Source: Peribacillus loiseleuriae (lineage in GTDB: Bacteria; Bacillota; Bacilli; Bacillales; DSM-1321). Taken from it: 64,000 nucleotides of DNA. The translations under genes were made by a program, and so were the position numbers. Every line of letters starts with the position of its first letter. Position 1 is the stretch's first letter. Of the stretch, positions 17,643 to 26,462 are shown one piece after another. The stretch lies in assembly GCF_001183985.1 (NCBI RefSeq), contig NZ_LFZW01000001.1, positions 2,755,636 to 2,819,635 on the forward strand, given 5' to 3'. Under the pieces are notes generated by a model. That model had not been told where the DNA came from and made no database searches. It saw only the letters and a program-made list of their open reading frames with translations.

Positions 17643-17670
17643 TAGAGAATTAGAAAAAAGGAGGCCCTTT

Positions 17671-17973
17671 ATGAATACTGAATTAATAAATCATATAGAT
17701 GCAAATGACTTGAGAAGACCATTTGGTTTTGGAGGTTTTGGTCATGGATTTGGTGGATTTGGTGGATTTAGAAGGCCGTTTGGGTTCGGAAGACCATTTG
17801 GGTTCGGAAGACCATTTGGGTTTGGCTTCGGTGCTCCTTTTCTTGGAGGTTTGGTCGCAGGTTCCTTATTGAGCGGCGGATATGGATACGACGGCGGATA
17901 CGGATACGGCGACGGCTATGGTTATCCATATTCATATTCATATCCTTATTATGGTGGATACCCATATTATTAA
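17671..17973 (+). CDS. Gly/Phe/Tyr-rich repeat protein, probable spore coat component
   Basis: 100 residues with AAAGGAGG ahead of the ATG. After a short leader (NTELINHIDANDLRR), residues 16-58 repeat RPFGFG-type units, three of them nearly identical at the DNA level. A GGLVAGSLLSGG patch follows, then a Gly-Tyr tail (DGGYGYGDGYGYPYSYSYPY). The low-complexity aromatic/glycine composition resembles small insoluble spore-coat or crust proteins, and the sigma-E/K-like promoter supports expression in the mother cell. The repeat number may vary between strains. No enzymatic motif is present. Confidence 0.75.
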   Translation: MNTELINHIDANDLRRPFGFGGFGHGFGGFGGFRRPFGFGRPFGFGRPFGFGFGAPFLGGLVAGSLLSGGYGYDGGYGYGDGYGYPYSYSYPYYGGYPYY

Positions 17974-18023
17974 GTAGATAGTTTAACTAATAGAAAATAC
18001 GGATTGTTTGACTATATTTAAAG

Positions 18024-18052
18024 CAAAAAAGGCTGACTCAGGTGTCAGTCTC
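18024..18052 (-). terminator. Weak minus-strand hairpin
   Basis: Minus-strand CTGAC-ACCTGA-GTCAG is followed by CCTTTTTTG. It lies about 260 bp past the rocF stop and could end that transcript. The rest of 17974-18307 holds nothing recognisable. Confidence 0.4.
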
Positions 18053-18307
18053 TTTCGCTTCGCAGTGAAAATGAGGATATCATCCTAGTAAATGCGTAGC
18101 TTTTTCCATTGATTGAAATAGAATCTTACATAATAATAACGATTAAAGAACAGAACGGTGTTAAGAAGCTTGTTCGACAATAGTTTCTTAGTCCCTATAT
18201 ATGGTGATGGCAGTAATTATAGAACCAATAAGGAATAATACGGTACCTGCCAATGTAAATAGCCTTCCGGTCAATATGTCTCTTGCTTCCAATAGTTGGG
18301 CGTTCAA

Positions 18308-19207
18308 TTATAGAAGCTTTTCGCCAAATAATGAGCCCATCAATGCCACAGCAGCAATCGCAGTTTTATTCTTTTCATCTAAAATCGGATTGACTTCGAC
18401 AAATTCTGCTGATGTTATAATGCTTGCTTCTGCCAACATTTCCATAGCTAAATGACTTTCCCTATATGAAATGCCTCCTATAACCGGTGTTCCGACTCCG
18501 GGGGCATCAGTTGGGTCAAGCCCATCTAAATCTAGTGATAGATGAACATGATTTGTACGTCCTCTAAAGTGTTCAATTGTTTCTTCTATCACTTTTGTCA
18601 TGCCGATTCGATCAATTTCATGCATTGTATACACTTTGATTCCTTTTTCTTTAATTAACTCTTTTTCTCCTTCATCCAATGCGCGTGCACCGATAATAAC
18701 TACATTTTCAGGTTTGATTTTCGGCGTGTATCCCCCACACTGAGTAAGTCTAGGATGTCCCAATCCGAGACTTACAGCAAGCGGCATTCCGTGAATATTA
18801 CCTGAAGGTGATGTTTCCGCCGTATTCAAATCGCCATGTGCGTCATACCAGATGACCCCTATATTTTCATAATGTTTGGAGACGCCAGCAAGCGTTCCAA
18901 TTGCAATACTATGATCGCCGCCAAATACTAATGGAAAAGCACCGTTTTCGATTGCTTTATGTACCTCAATGGCCAAAAGTTCATTCTTTTCGGCTATTAA
19001 TTCTAAGTTTCGAAGCTTTGAATCCTGGTCAATGCTCATTTCAGGGCGTCCGATATGAATATCTCCAATATCGTGGACTTCGTAATTCAGACTGCCGAGC
19101 CTCTCTACTATACCAGCATAACGGATGGCACTAGGTCCCATATCTACTCCCCGTCTCATTTGTCCCAGATCCATCGGCATCCCAATAATCGTAATTTTTT
19201 TATTCAT
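18308..19207 (-). CDS. rocF: Arginase
   Basis: 299 residues from the ATG at 19207, which follows GAGGAG; the ATG at 19225 would place that site inside the gene. It hydrolyses arginine to ornithine and urea. Mn-binding motifs are all present: GGDHSIAIGT near residue 100, YDAHGDLNT with the paired aspartates, SLDLDGLDP, and the late Glu in EFVEVNP. The length is normal. It lies downstream of rocD in the same direction with a hairpin between, so the two may be partly uncoupled. Together they convert arginine to glutamate semialdehyde. Confidence 0.95.
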   Translation of the reverse strand: MNKKITIIGMPMDLGQMRRGVDMGPSAIRYAGIVERLGSLNYEVHDIGDIHIGRPEMSIDQDSKLRNLELIAEKNELLAIEVHKAIENGAFPLVFGGDHSIAIGTLAGVSKHYENIGVIWYDAHGDLNTAETSPSGNIHGMPLAVSLGLGHPRLTQCGGYTPKIKPENVVIIGARALDEGEKELIKEKGIKVYTMHEIDRIGMTKVIEETIEHFRGRTNHVHLSLDLDGLDPTDAPGVGTPVIGGISYRESHLAMEMLAEASIITSAEFVEVNPILDEKNKTAIAAVALMGSLFGEKLL

Positions 19208-19268
19208 CTTAATTCTCCTCATCAAGTAAGCTTGGTCTTAAAGAACATCATAATCGTTAGTAATAGAA

Positions 19269-19309
19269 GGAAAATGGGGAGCAATTTATACACTACTCCC
19301 CTCGCTTTT
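19269..19309. terminator. Hairpin between rocD and rocF
   Basis: GGGGAG / CTCCCC arms around 14 bases, with T-rich sequence on both sides. It could attenuate rocD-rocF read-through. Confidence 0.45.
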
Positions 19310-19394
19310 TAGAGCTATATTGTTTAGAAATAATACTACGTTGATGAGTAAGTAATTCGATTTTATTCTTGTGTAATCCTTCTTGAAACACCAT

Positions 19395-20591
19395 TTATTT
19401 TGAAAGAACCCTTTGGATTATTGCGATAGCCCAATCAAGCTCTTCTTGTGATATCACTAAAGGAGGTGCAAAACGTATGACTGTATCATGTGTTTCTTTA
19501 CATAATAGGCCTGCTTCCATCAACTTCTCACAAAAAGGTCGTGCAGCTTCCGTTAACTCAAGTCCAATGAATAAACCTTTACCGCGCACTTCTTTCATAA
19601 GAGGATTTTCAATTTCTTGAAGTTTTTCTTTAAAGTAATTTCCTAACAATAATGAACGATCAGATAGCTTTTCTTCCTCTAATACTTCAAGTGAAGCTAT
19701 TGAAACAGCGCATGCAAGTGGATTTCCACCAAATGTTGAACCATGTGACCCAGGATTGAATACGCTGAGAATGCTTTTATTAGCCGCAACGCATGAAATC
19801 GGGAATACGCCTCCACCTAGTGCTTTACCTATAATATATACATCAGGAATCACATTTTCCCAATCACAAGCAAAGTTTTTTCCAGTACGACCAAGTCCAG
19901 ATTGGATTTCATCTGCGATGAATAATATATGCTCTCTTTTACAAATCTTTTCAACCTCCCGTAAATAACCATCCGGAGGAATGATGATGCCAGCTTCACC
20001 TTGGATTGGTTCAACGATAAAAGCTGCTGTAAGCGGAGTGATTGCTGCCTTTAGTGCTTTTATATCTCCGTATGGAATCAGTTTAATTCCCGGCAGGAAC
20101 GGACCAAATCCTCTTTTATATTCATGTTCTGAAGAAAGCGAAACAGCCGTCATCGTTCGTCCATGAAAATTCCCGATACAAGCAATAATTTCTGCTTTGT
20201 TTTCTGCAACGCCCTTTACATCATATGCCCAGCGTCTTGCTGCTTTAATAGCTGTTTCCACAGCCTCAGCACCCGTATTCATTGGTAGAATCATATCTTT
20301 TCCAGTTAATTTTGCGATTTTTTCATAAAACGGTGCAAGCTGGTCATTATGAAAGGCTCGTGATGTTAAAGTTAATTTATCTGCTTGCTCTTTTAACGCT
20401 TGAATGATTTTGGGATGTCTATGCCCTTGATTCACTGCCGAATAGGCACTTAACATATCCATATAACGTTTGCCTTCTGGATCATTTACCCACACTCCTT
20501 CGGCATATGAAATTACAATTGGCAGCGGATGATAATTATTGGCACCATATTTAGTCGTTTTTTGAATAATTGCTTCTGATTTCGAGTTCAT
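19395..20591 (-). CDS. rocD: Ornithine aminotransferase
   Basis: 398 residues, a class-III PLP aminotransferase. It transfers the delta-amino group of ornithine to 2-oxoglutarate, giving glutamate semialdehyde (second step of arginine catabolism). Motifs: [34 protein letters not shown], the cofactor Asp in [14 protein letters not shown], and the PLP-binding Lys in [10 protein letters not shown]. The ATG follows a GGGGG run. No -12/-24 (SigL) promoter like that of B. subtilis rocDEF was found upstream, so regulation may differ. Confidence 0.95.
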   Translation of the reverse strand: MNSKSEAIIQKTTKYGANNYHPLPIVISYAEGVWVNDPEGKRYMDMLSAYSAVNQGHRHPKIIQALKEQADKLTLTSRAFHNDQLAPFYEKIAKLTGKDMILPMNTGAEAVETAIKAARRWAYDVKGVAENKAEIIACIGNFHGRTMTAVSLSSEHEYKRGFGPFLPGIKLIPYGDIKALKAAITPLTAAFIVEPIQGEAGIIIPPDGYLREVEKICKREHILFIADEIQSGLGRTGKNFACDWENVIPDVYIIGKALGGGVFPISCVAANKSILSVFNPGSHGSTFGGNPLACAVSIASLEVLEEEKLSDRSLLLGNYFKEKLQEIENPLMKEVRGKGLFIGLELTEAARPFCEKLMEAGLLCKETHDTVIRFAPPLVISQEELDWAIAIIQRVLSK

Positions 20592-20968
20592 TTCTTTATT
20601 CCCCCTTATAAAATTGCTTCTAGTTAATTCCTATACAAGATATTGACTCAACTTTAGCACTTTCTTTATTTTTTATTTGCTGAAAACTGTCACATATCAT
20701 GTCTTTTTTATATAGTAATTAACATAGGAAATTTCATTACGAAAAGGTGGCGAAATGAAATTTATATTTATGTACGCAGCGTTAAATATTAGTGGTTTGG
20801 AATAATACTTTTAAATATAAAATTATTTATTTTATGTAATTTAGGGATTAAGGATATATTATATATTCTATCGAGGTAATTATTGAAATACATATTTCCT
20901 TAGAATAAGTTAAATCCTTATTATTGAAGGGTTTCTCATCTTTGTTCCTTCTTAATATGATTTACAAA
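20592..20968. other. Upstream region of rocD
   Basis: AT-rich. It should contain the rocD promoter on the minus strand; no SigL (TGGCA-N7-TTGCA-like) site was found. No gene was seen. Confidence 0.35.
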
Positions 20969-21058
20969 AAAAGAGTTAGACCACGTTCTCTATACACAGC
21001 GCTTGTGGTACTAACTCCCAATTTGAGCTGCAATTTTGAGTGCGGGTCTGACTCTTAC
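20969..21058 (-). terminator. Long stem-loop after the opu operon
   Basis: Minus-strand AAGAGTCAGACC pairs with GGTCTAACTCTTTTTTT across about 65 bases, with further pairing possible inside. It ends the OpuA operon. Confidence 0.6.
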
Positions 21059-21080
21059 TTTATTAGATATTTTGATCTTT

Positions 21081-22808
21081 TTATTTTAATTCTTCTATAG
21101 AATTAATATCGACATATTTTGGTACAACTAAGCCCGTCTTCGTTCCTTTAAGGTTGGGTCCTAGGTCAACGAAATTATTTTTATAAGTATTATAATATTC
21201 GAGATGGGTACTTGGTAGCCACGCACTAACCGTTGCATCGGCACTGCCATTGGCAATACCAGCATACATTGGTCCCACTTCAACTTGACTTAGTGTAACC
21301 TTGTAGCCATTTTGCTCAAGAACTTTGCCAATCACATTTGTACTGGCTATTTCTGTGTCCCAGGCAACATAGACAAGTTTGATACTTTCACTATTTCCTG
21401 TTTGAGCACCTTTTGTCCATTCAGCTACTTTATCTTGATTCGCATTGATCCATTTTTCAGCAGCTTTAGATGGGTCCATACCTCCAGTAACATCAACCAT
21501 CACCTCTTCCATATCACTTGTTTTCCAAGCAAATTGATCGAGAATGGTATAAGCGCCCGGTGCATCTTGTTCGAGTCCTTTTCTAACGATTGTATTAATG
21601 TTTTCGGCCCCACCATAAGAATTATTGGGGTCTTCGAGATATTTCAAATCGTATGTTGAGAACATCCAATGTGGTGACCATCCAGTAACAATGATTGGTT
21701 CTTTCTTATTATAGGCTTTCTTCAATTCTGCAACCATTGCCGCCGATGACCCTTCAACAAGTTGCCAATTATTCAATTCGTATTTTTTTAATGCATCCCT
21801 AGTCTGCTTCATCAACCCAGCGCCAGGTTCAATACCAATGATTTTATAGTTCGTTTGTCCGCCAATGCTGTTTGGATCTCCTTTCACAGCATTTTCCTTT
21901 GTAATTGTACCAAATAATGCTGCAACTACCACAAGTACAGCTAAAATTGAAATGACAATTTTTCGGCTAACAATATGCTCATACGCTGGTTTACGTAAGT
22001 TCTGCGTAATACGATCGAGAATAATTGCAATGAAGACTATGGATAATCCAGCTTCAAAGCCTTGCCCTACATTTATTTGACTTACAGCTCTGTAAACATC
22101 TGCTCCAAGTCCAGGTGCTCCAACTAATGAAGCAGTAACAACCATTGATAGAGCAAGCATGATACTTTGGTTAACCCCTGCTAAAATCGTTGGAGTTGCC
22201 AATGGTAATTGGACCTTAAATAATTTTTGACTACTAGTCGAACCAAATGCATCCGATGCTTCTATTAGATCTTTAGGTACTTCTTGAATTCCAAGATTGG
22301 TCATGCGGATTGTCGGTGCAATCGCGAAAATGAACGAAGCGATAATCCCGGGCACGACGCCAATTCCAAAAAATAAGATGGATGGAATTAAATAAACAAA
22401 TGCAGGCATTGTTTGCATAAAATCTAAAATGGGTGTAATAATTTTTCTCACTGTGTTACTTTGCGCACACCATATTCCGATTGGTATCCCAATCAGTATG
22501 GTGAGAAATCCTGATAATATTACGATTGCAAGTGTTTGAATACTTGATTCCCAATAACCAAGGTTATCAATCAATAGTAAGCTAATTAACGTAAAAATTC
22601 CTAAAGGCCATCTACTTGTATATGCAACCAAAAGGGTAAAGACAATAATTAATACGATAGAAGGTCCTACACTCATTACATCCACTAGGAAATTTAATAG
22701 CCCCTCAATCGCACTGGTTATAAGAGAAAATAATCCAGCAAATGCAATCGTTATCCAATCCACTAGAGAATCTACCCAAGCTCCTAGGGGAATTTTCGGC
22801 ATATTCAT
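21081..22808 (-). CDS. opuABC: OpuABC: glycine betaine ABC transporter permease fused to binding protein
   Basis: 575 residues. Residues 1-290 are the permease, with six to seven membrane segments and the ABC-coupling region (EVPKDLIEASDAFGSTSSQ). A transmembrane anchor near 285-305 leads into the substrate-binding domain (NYKIIGIEPGAGLMKQTR, VTGWSPHWMFSTYDLKYLEDP), whose Trp residues form the aromatic box for quaternary amines. In B. subtilis these are separate OpuAB and OpuAC; the fusion parallels the OpuABC of Lactococcus, where the number of tethered receptors per complex is fixed at two. It lies four bases after opuAA. The role is osmoprotectant uptake. Confidence 0.93.
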   Translation of the reverse strand: MNMPKIPLGAWVDSLVDWITIAFAGLFSLITSAIEGLLNFLVDVMSVGPSIVLIIVFTLLVAYTSRWPLGIFTLISLLLIDNLGYWESSIQTLAIVILSGFLTILIGIPIGIWCAQSNTVRKIITPILDFMQTMPAFVYLIPSILFFGIGVVPGIIASFIFAIAPTIRMTNLGIQEVPKDLIEASDAFGSTSSQKLFKVQLPLATPTILAGVNQSIMLALSMVVTASLVGAPGLGADVYRAVSQINVGQGFEAGLSIVFIAIILDRITQNLRKPAYEHIVSRKIVISILAVLVVVAALFGTITKENAVKGDPNSIGGQTNYKIIGIEPGAGLMKQTRDALKKYELNNWQLVEGSSAAMVAELKKAYNKKEPIIVTGWSPHWMFSTYDLKYLEDPNNSYGGAENINTIVRKGLEQDAPGAYTILDQFAWKTSDMEEVMVDVTGGMDPSKAAEKWINANQDKVAEWTKGAQTGNSESIKLVYVAWDTEIASTNVIGKVLEQNGYKVTLSQVEVGPMYAGIANGSADATVSAWLPSTHLEYYNTYKNNFVDLGPNLKGTKTGLVVPKYVDINSIEELK

Positions 22809-22812
22809 TTAA

Positions 22813-24021
22813 TCAATCACTCTCCATCTCGTTCAAAGAATCTTTATTACCCGCTAAAGCACCTATTACAGCTCCACGAATAATAATCCCTTTAATTCTA
22901 TTCTCTGCATCTATGACCGATATCGGTAGACTTGAGGTTGCCATCACGTCCATAAGATCTACAAGTAATGAATCTTCTGTAACGGTTGGGATATCAGTTG
23001 TCATCACTTCAGAAATGGATTGATTCTGATCAATTGCCTGACGTGCTTCTTCGGCAGTCAACGCCCCTAATAGCTTCTGCTTACGATCCACAACAAATAT
23101 GCTGGAATATCCTTGTTTTCGCATAATTTCCAGTGCAACCCTTGGTCCTCGGTCTACACCGATTTTCTCTGGACGTTTCATAACATGTGATGCCGTTAAT
23201 ACTTTGGATAAGTCCACATCTTCAACAAATTTTTCAACAAATTCATTTGCAGGATTCATCATTATTTGTTCAGGTGTACCGAGTTGAATGACACTGCCAT
23301 CTTTCATCAAGGCAATTCTGTCACCTATTCTTAACGCTTCATCAAGGTCATGAGTAATAAAAATAATCGTTTTTTTGTATTGTTCTTGTATTTCGAGTAA
23401 TTCATCTTGCATGTCTTTACGAATTAATGGATCGAGTGCACTAAAAGCTTCATCCATCAATAAGACATCTGTGTCACTAGCTAGTGCCCGTGCAAGACCT
23501 ACCCTTTGTTGCATTCCACCACTAAGCTGTGATGGAAGCTGGTTTTCATACCCTTTTAAGCCAACGACTTCAAGCGCATTCATCGCCTTTTCTTTACGAA
23601 CATTGGGATCTACTTTTTGAATTTCGAGCCCATATTCGGTGTTTTCCAAAATCGTTTTATGAGGAAATAGTGCAAAATTTTGAAAGACCATGCTTATTTT
23701 CTTTTGCCTTACTTCTCTTAATCGATTTGCATTCATCTTCACAATATCTTCATTTTCAATCAAGATTTCTCCAATTGTTGGATCAATCAATCGATTAAAC
23801 ATGCGAATTAGAGTGGATTTCCCACTTCCTGATAACCCCATAATAACGAAAATTTCACCGGGGTAAATTTCGAAATTAATATTATTAACCCCGACAGTTT
23901 GACCTGTTTCTTTCAAAATTTCCTTTTTTGATTTGCCTTGCTTCAATAAATCAATGGCCGCTTTTGGAGATTTGCCAAATATTTTCGAGACATTCCTGAC
24001 TTCTACATACGGATTCATCAA
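22813..24021 (-). CDS. opuAA: OpuAA: glycine betaine ABC transporter ATPase with CBS domains
   Basis: 402 residues. It has Walker A GLSGSGKST, a Q-loop VFQNFALFPH, signature LSGGMQQRVGLARAL, Walker B DVLLMDEAFSALDPL and the H-loop FITHDLDEA. Tandem CBS domains occupy residues 280-395 (SIFVVDRKQKLLG, ITSVIDAENR-type segments), as in the ionic-strength and cyclic-di-AMP-sensing OpuA subunits. The ATG follows GAGGTG. A perfect palindrome lies 54-80 bp upstream of the start. The gene heads a two-gene operon with opuABC. Confidence 0.95.
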   Translation of the reverse strand: MMNPYVEVRNVSKIFGKSPKAAIDLLKQGKSKKEILKETGQTVGVNNINFEIYPGEIFVIMGLSGSGKSTLIRMFNRLIDPTIGEILIENEDIVKMNANRLREVRQKKISMVFQNFALFPHKTILENTEYGLEIQKVDPNVRKEKAMNALEVVGLKGYENQLPSQLSGGMQQRVGLARALASDTDVLLMDEAFSALDPLIRKDMQDELLEIQEQYKKTIIFITHDLDEALRIGDRIALMKDGSVIQLGTPEQIMMNPANEFVEKFVEDVDLSKVLTASHVMKRPEKIGVDRGPRVALEIMRKQGYSSIFVVDRKQKLLGALTAEEARQAIDQNQSISEVMTTDIPTVTEDSLLVDLMDVMATSSLPISVIDAENRIKGIIIRGAVIGALAGNKDSLNEMESD

Positions 24022-24074
24022 GTCACCTCATTCTAATAGTTGCCCATATCGTATTCAGTTTTGCCGAATTTTTC

Positions 24075-24101
24075 TCGTTTTATGATGATTAATCATAAAA
24101 C
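24075..24101. promoter_or_regulatory. Perfect palindrome upstream of opuAA, candidate operator
   Basis: CGTTTTATGAT-gatta-ATCATAAAACG, with 11-bp perfect arms. It lies 54-80 bp upstream of the opuAA ATG, where a repressor site or promoter would be expected. A GbsR/OpcR-type regulator is possible but not shown. Confidence 0.5.
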
Positions 24102-24351
24102 GTGCAAGCGCCTATATGAAACTTCGACTAGGAATTGCTATATCCATTCAGACGCCGAAGTCAGCACACTCGAGATAATAGAAGAAGCGCTAAGTGCCAC
24201 CTCCATATGTCTCCTTCGTTCTGACCCACATACTTCGATTAATATTTCGACTAAGGAATACCGCGTCTTTGAGAATGACGAACTCAGGTGATCCTGTGCT
24301 TGCCGTCAAGGCTTTGCTTGACGCGACTCGAGAGGTCAGCTGCTTGCGCTA
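24085..24351. repeat. GC-richer block resembling a Bacillus dispersed repeat
   Basis: Read on the minus strand, it begins TGTCTAGCGCAAGCAG, continues CCTCTCGAGTCGC, and ends TAGGCGCTTGCACG. This ordered set of motifs resembles, from memory, a repeated intergenic element common in Bacillus and Geobacillus (TGTCTAGC...CTCGAG...GGCGCTTGCGC). The ends are imperfectly inverted (GCGCAAGC / GTGCAAGCGCC). It is a single copy in this window and clearly richer in G+C than its flanks. It overlaps the palindrome at its right end. Confidence 0.45.
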
Positions 24352-24752
24352 GACACCAAAATTGAAAAAAAAGATTCCCGTAAGCAATTTTTGCTTTAAG
24401 TAAGTTTGTGATTAAATGAGCATTTCGAGTAGGGAAAGAGGTACAATCACAATTGAGGAAACTAGCAGATACAGCATACATCAACTGATATATAATGGTT
24501 ATTTTTACTCCCAAGGTTTGACTTAGTCCATAATTTACTAATTGTGTAACCCGGAAGTACTTGTTTACCTTAACAAAAAGTGAATAAAAATTCAAACGAA
24601 GAGGGTCGGAAATTAAAAAATACTTATATTTTTGTATAAAACAAGACCTAAAACCAATCAAAAAGACTTCTGCAAAAGAAAAAACAACACCTTAAATGTG
24701 CTGTTTCTAAATTTTTCATATTCAATAGATTATATATAGTTATTTATCTCGC

Positions 24753-24854
24753 ATTAACGGGCAGTATTTCCCTAACCTCAAGGTTTAGAGGAATCAAGGA
24801 AGCGTAGGTGGGAGATAACTTGCCCGTAAAATCCCGATTGAAGTTTCACTTTAT
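24753..24854 (+). repeat. Short repeat with IS200/IS605-like ends, copy 1
   Basis: It begins ATTAACGGGCAGTA, contains TTGCCCGTAAAATCCCGATT and ends AAGTTTCACTTTAT. The same order occurs at 58259-58381, and the head alone at 60075. GGGCAG pairs with TTGCCC to form a hairpin. No transposase is present. The motifs recall ends of TnpB-carrying IS200/IS605 elements, so this is probably a non-autonomous derivative. Confidence 0.6.
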
Positions 24855-24908
24855 ATTTTTTTATACACTACATTTATACACTACCTATGTAGTTTTTATT
24901 AAATATCT

Positions 24909-25550
24909 TTATAGTGAATCCCAAAGTGCTGCAACTTCGGTTTGTTTTTGTTCTTTTTTCAGGGCTTCAATTGTTTTTATTTTCTCTTGTGCTGATTTTA
25001 TCAGTGTTTGGTATTCAATAAAAATAGCTTTCATCTCTTTAGGTATAATTATTGCATATGGGAATATCGGCTTCTCATCCATATATTTATTTCCACTTTC
25101 AATCCACGCTTTATATTTTTGTTGCCCAGAAGTAGATGAAAGATTTATAAATCCGTCTTTAGAAAGAACCACTCCCAATTGCCCAAATATATATTTAATT
25201 GCTTTTTCGATATCATCGGGAATTCTGTTATTTTCATAATATGATCTATCCTGCTGATCATTTAAATGCCACCAAATAGTAGTATTGTCGAGATGTACAT
25301 CAATTAAACTGGCAGCATTTTCGATTAAAGCGTTAACTTCAGACTTTAATTCCTTTAGTCTTTTTTCGCCAACTTTTTCTGCTAATTCTGGGTTTTCTTT
25401 AATTTCATTTCTGGCCGTATGTCCCATCCACTCCTTTACATAGGGAACAGCCGCTTTCTTAAATCTTATTCTAACTTCTTCCATTTTGTTAATCACATCA
25501 TTGATAACGCTTTCATAATTAGAAATAGATACTTCGTAATTTTCAGACAT
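24909..25550 (-). CDS. Unknown soluble protein, 213 residues
   Basis: GGAGG is placed before the ATG. It is helical and charged: residues 10-80 look like coiled coil (VINDVINKMEEVRIRFKK, EKRLKELKSEVNALIE), a central part is Trp/Asp-rich (TIWWHLNDQQDRSYYE), and the C-terminus is another helix (AQEKIKTIEALKKEQKQ). There is no signal peptide or membrane segment. I do not recognise a family. It is monocistronic and flanked by repeats and gene remnants, so it may be an accessory gene. Confidence 0.7.
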   Translation of the reverse strand: MSENYEVSISNYESVINDVINKMEEVRIRFKKAAVPYVKEWMGHTARNEIKENPELAEKVGEKRLKELKSEVNALIENAASLIDVHLDNTTIWWHLNDQQDRSYYENNRIPDDIEKAIKYIFGQLGVVLSKDGFINLSSTSGQQKYKAWIESGNKYMDEKPIFPYAIIIPKEMKAIFIEYQTLIKSAQEKIKTIEALKKEQKQTEVAALWDSL

Positions 25551-25699
25551 TTATATTACCTCCTTCATTTATAAATATTGTATCATAATTCCGAAAATAC
25601 AGACAATATTTTTTACATATCTTATCGTTAATAATTTAATTGTAATTTTCAATGGAAATATATTATTATTTTTGTTCAGTTACGTACTATTGTTTACAA

Positions 25700-25737
25700 A
25701 AAAAAGAGACCTTCAATCTTATTAAAAAGAAGGTCCA
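25700..25737 (-). terminator. Terminator behind the truncated flavoprotein gene
   Basis: Minus-strand GACCTTC-N13-GAAGGTC (TTTTTAATAAGAT loop) is followed by TCTTTTTTTT. Confidence 0.8.
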
Positions 25738-25749
25738 TTCTAAAAAAAT

Positions 25750-25899
25750 TCATTTAAGCAAACCATGTTTATTCAAGATTTCTGTTTCAATATCTTTACC
25801 GTTGAAAAAGATCGGTACTTCTTCGACCAATGCAAGGGTATTTGATTTTTCCGAGCTTCTCTTCAATGTACAATTGAGTATAAGGGCTTTAATTGTCAT
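25750..25899 (-). pseudogene. Truncated NAD(P)H-dependent FMN reductase/flavodoxin-fold gene
   Basis: 49 codons, ATG to TGA: TIKALILNCTLKRSSEKSNT matches the N-terminal beta strand and the phosphate-binding loop of flavodoxin-like reductases. The frame then degenerates (EEVPIFFNGKDIETEILNK) and stops. Intact relatives have about 190 residues. A ribosome site (GGTGG) and a downstream terminator survive, so a short peptide may still be made. Confidence 0.6.
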
Positions 25900-26462
25900 T
25901 TCACCACCAATTCTTTAAGTATATGTTACCTCCCTTCTTCCCTATCGTACTTTATGTAAAACATTTGAATTAAGATTATGAACAATTCACGTTTTATCTA
26001 GGTATAAAAGCTAAAATATCTCCATCAAGAAGTGGTAATTAGTAATAAGTCTCTTCATTATAAATATGTTGTAATAGAAGGTGGAGATTATCAATCTTAT
26101 AGTGCTCGGGAAACCATACTGTTATCTACTCTTTCGAGTTCTTATTTTCTTAAATACGCCAATTAAATTTTAAAACAATTGAGTAAATTAATTGGGGATT
26201 TCAAATGGAGATAATATAGAAGGACAATCCGGACATTCATAAGGAGTTTGATACATTCATTTCTATCTCTATAAACTTAAAGCCTGTTTACACTTCATGA
26301 TTAGAGGAATGTTATCACAAGAGAGCTAATTAAAGGATCTTCTTATGCAACGTTATAATTGCTTGTGAAAAAGCCATCATGGAAACCATTCCATTTTTCA
26401 CTTGTTCTTTCCCTTCTGGTGTTTTAAAGTAATGGGTATATATACAAGTTAGAGGTGAGTTA
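25900..26462. other. Intergenic stretch with gene debris
   Basis: Near 26060-26110 the plus strand reads YVVIEGGDYQSYS, like a worn alpha/beta-hydrolase segment. Near 26335-26430 the minus strand reads YFKTPEGKEQVKNGMVSMMA and ends at a stop. Both are short fragments without starts. Confidence 0.35.

Noticed and set aside
17700-17970. Tandem DNA repeats considered as a CRISPR or satellite array
   Set aside because: The repeats are codon-phased RPFGFG units within an open frame, without unique spacers.
18201-18455. Plus-strand open frame at the rocF 3' end
   Set aside because: Antisense to rocF over most of its length; no ribosome site.
21000-21060. Hairpin behind opuABC considered as another copy of the dispersed palindromic repeat
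   Set aside because: The arms (GAGTCAGACC/GGTCTAACTC) and interior do not match the CGTTTATTGTGTC core.
24022-24360. Possible riboswitch upstream of opuAA
   Set aside because: No recognisable ydaO-type or other riboswitch core; the structure potential is explained by the palindrome and repeat-like ends.
24284-24661. Minus-strand open frame of 125 codons
   Set aside because: No ribosome site, odd composition, and its end lies in the GC-rich repeat-like block at 24085-24351; likely chance.
24808-25239. Plus-strand open frame of 143 codons
   Set aside because: Antisense to the better-supported gene at 24909-25550 and starts inside a repeat.
25652-25918. Plus-strand open frame of 88 codons
   Set aside because: Antisense to the truncated flavodoxin-fold gene, which has a recognisable motif, and spans a terminator.
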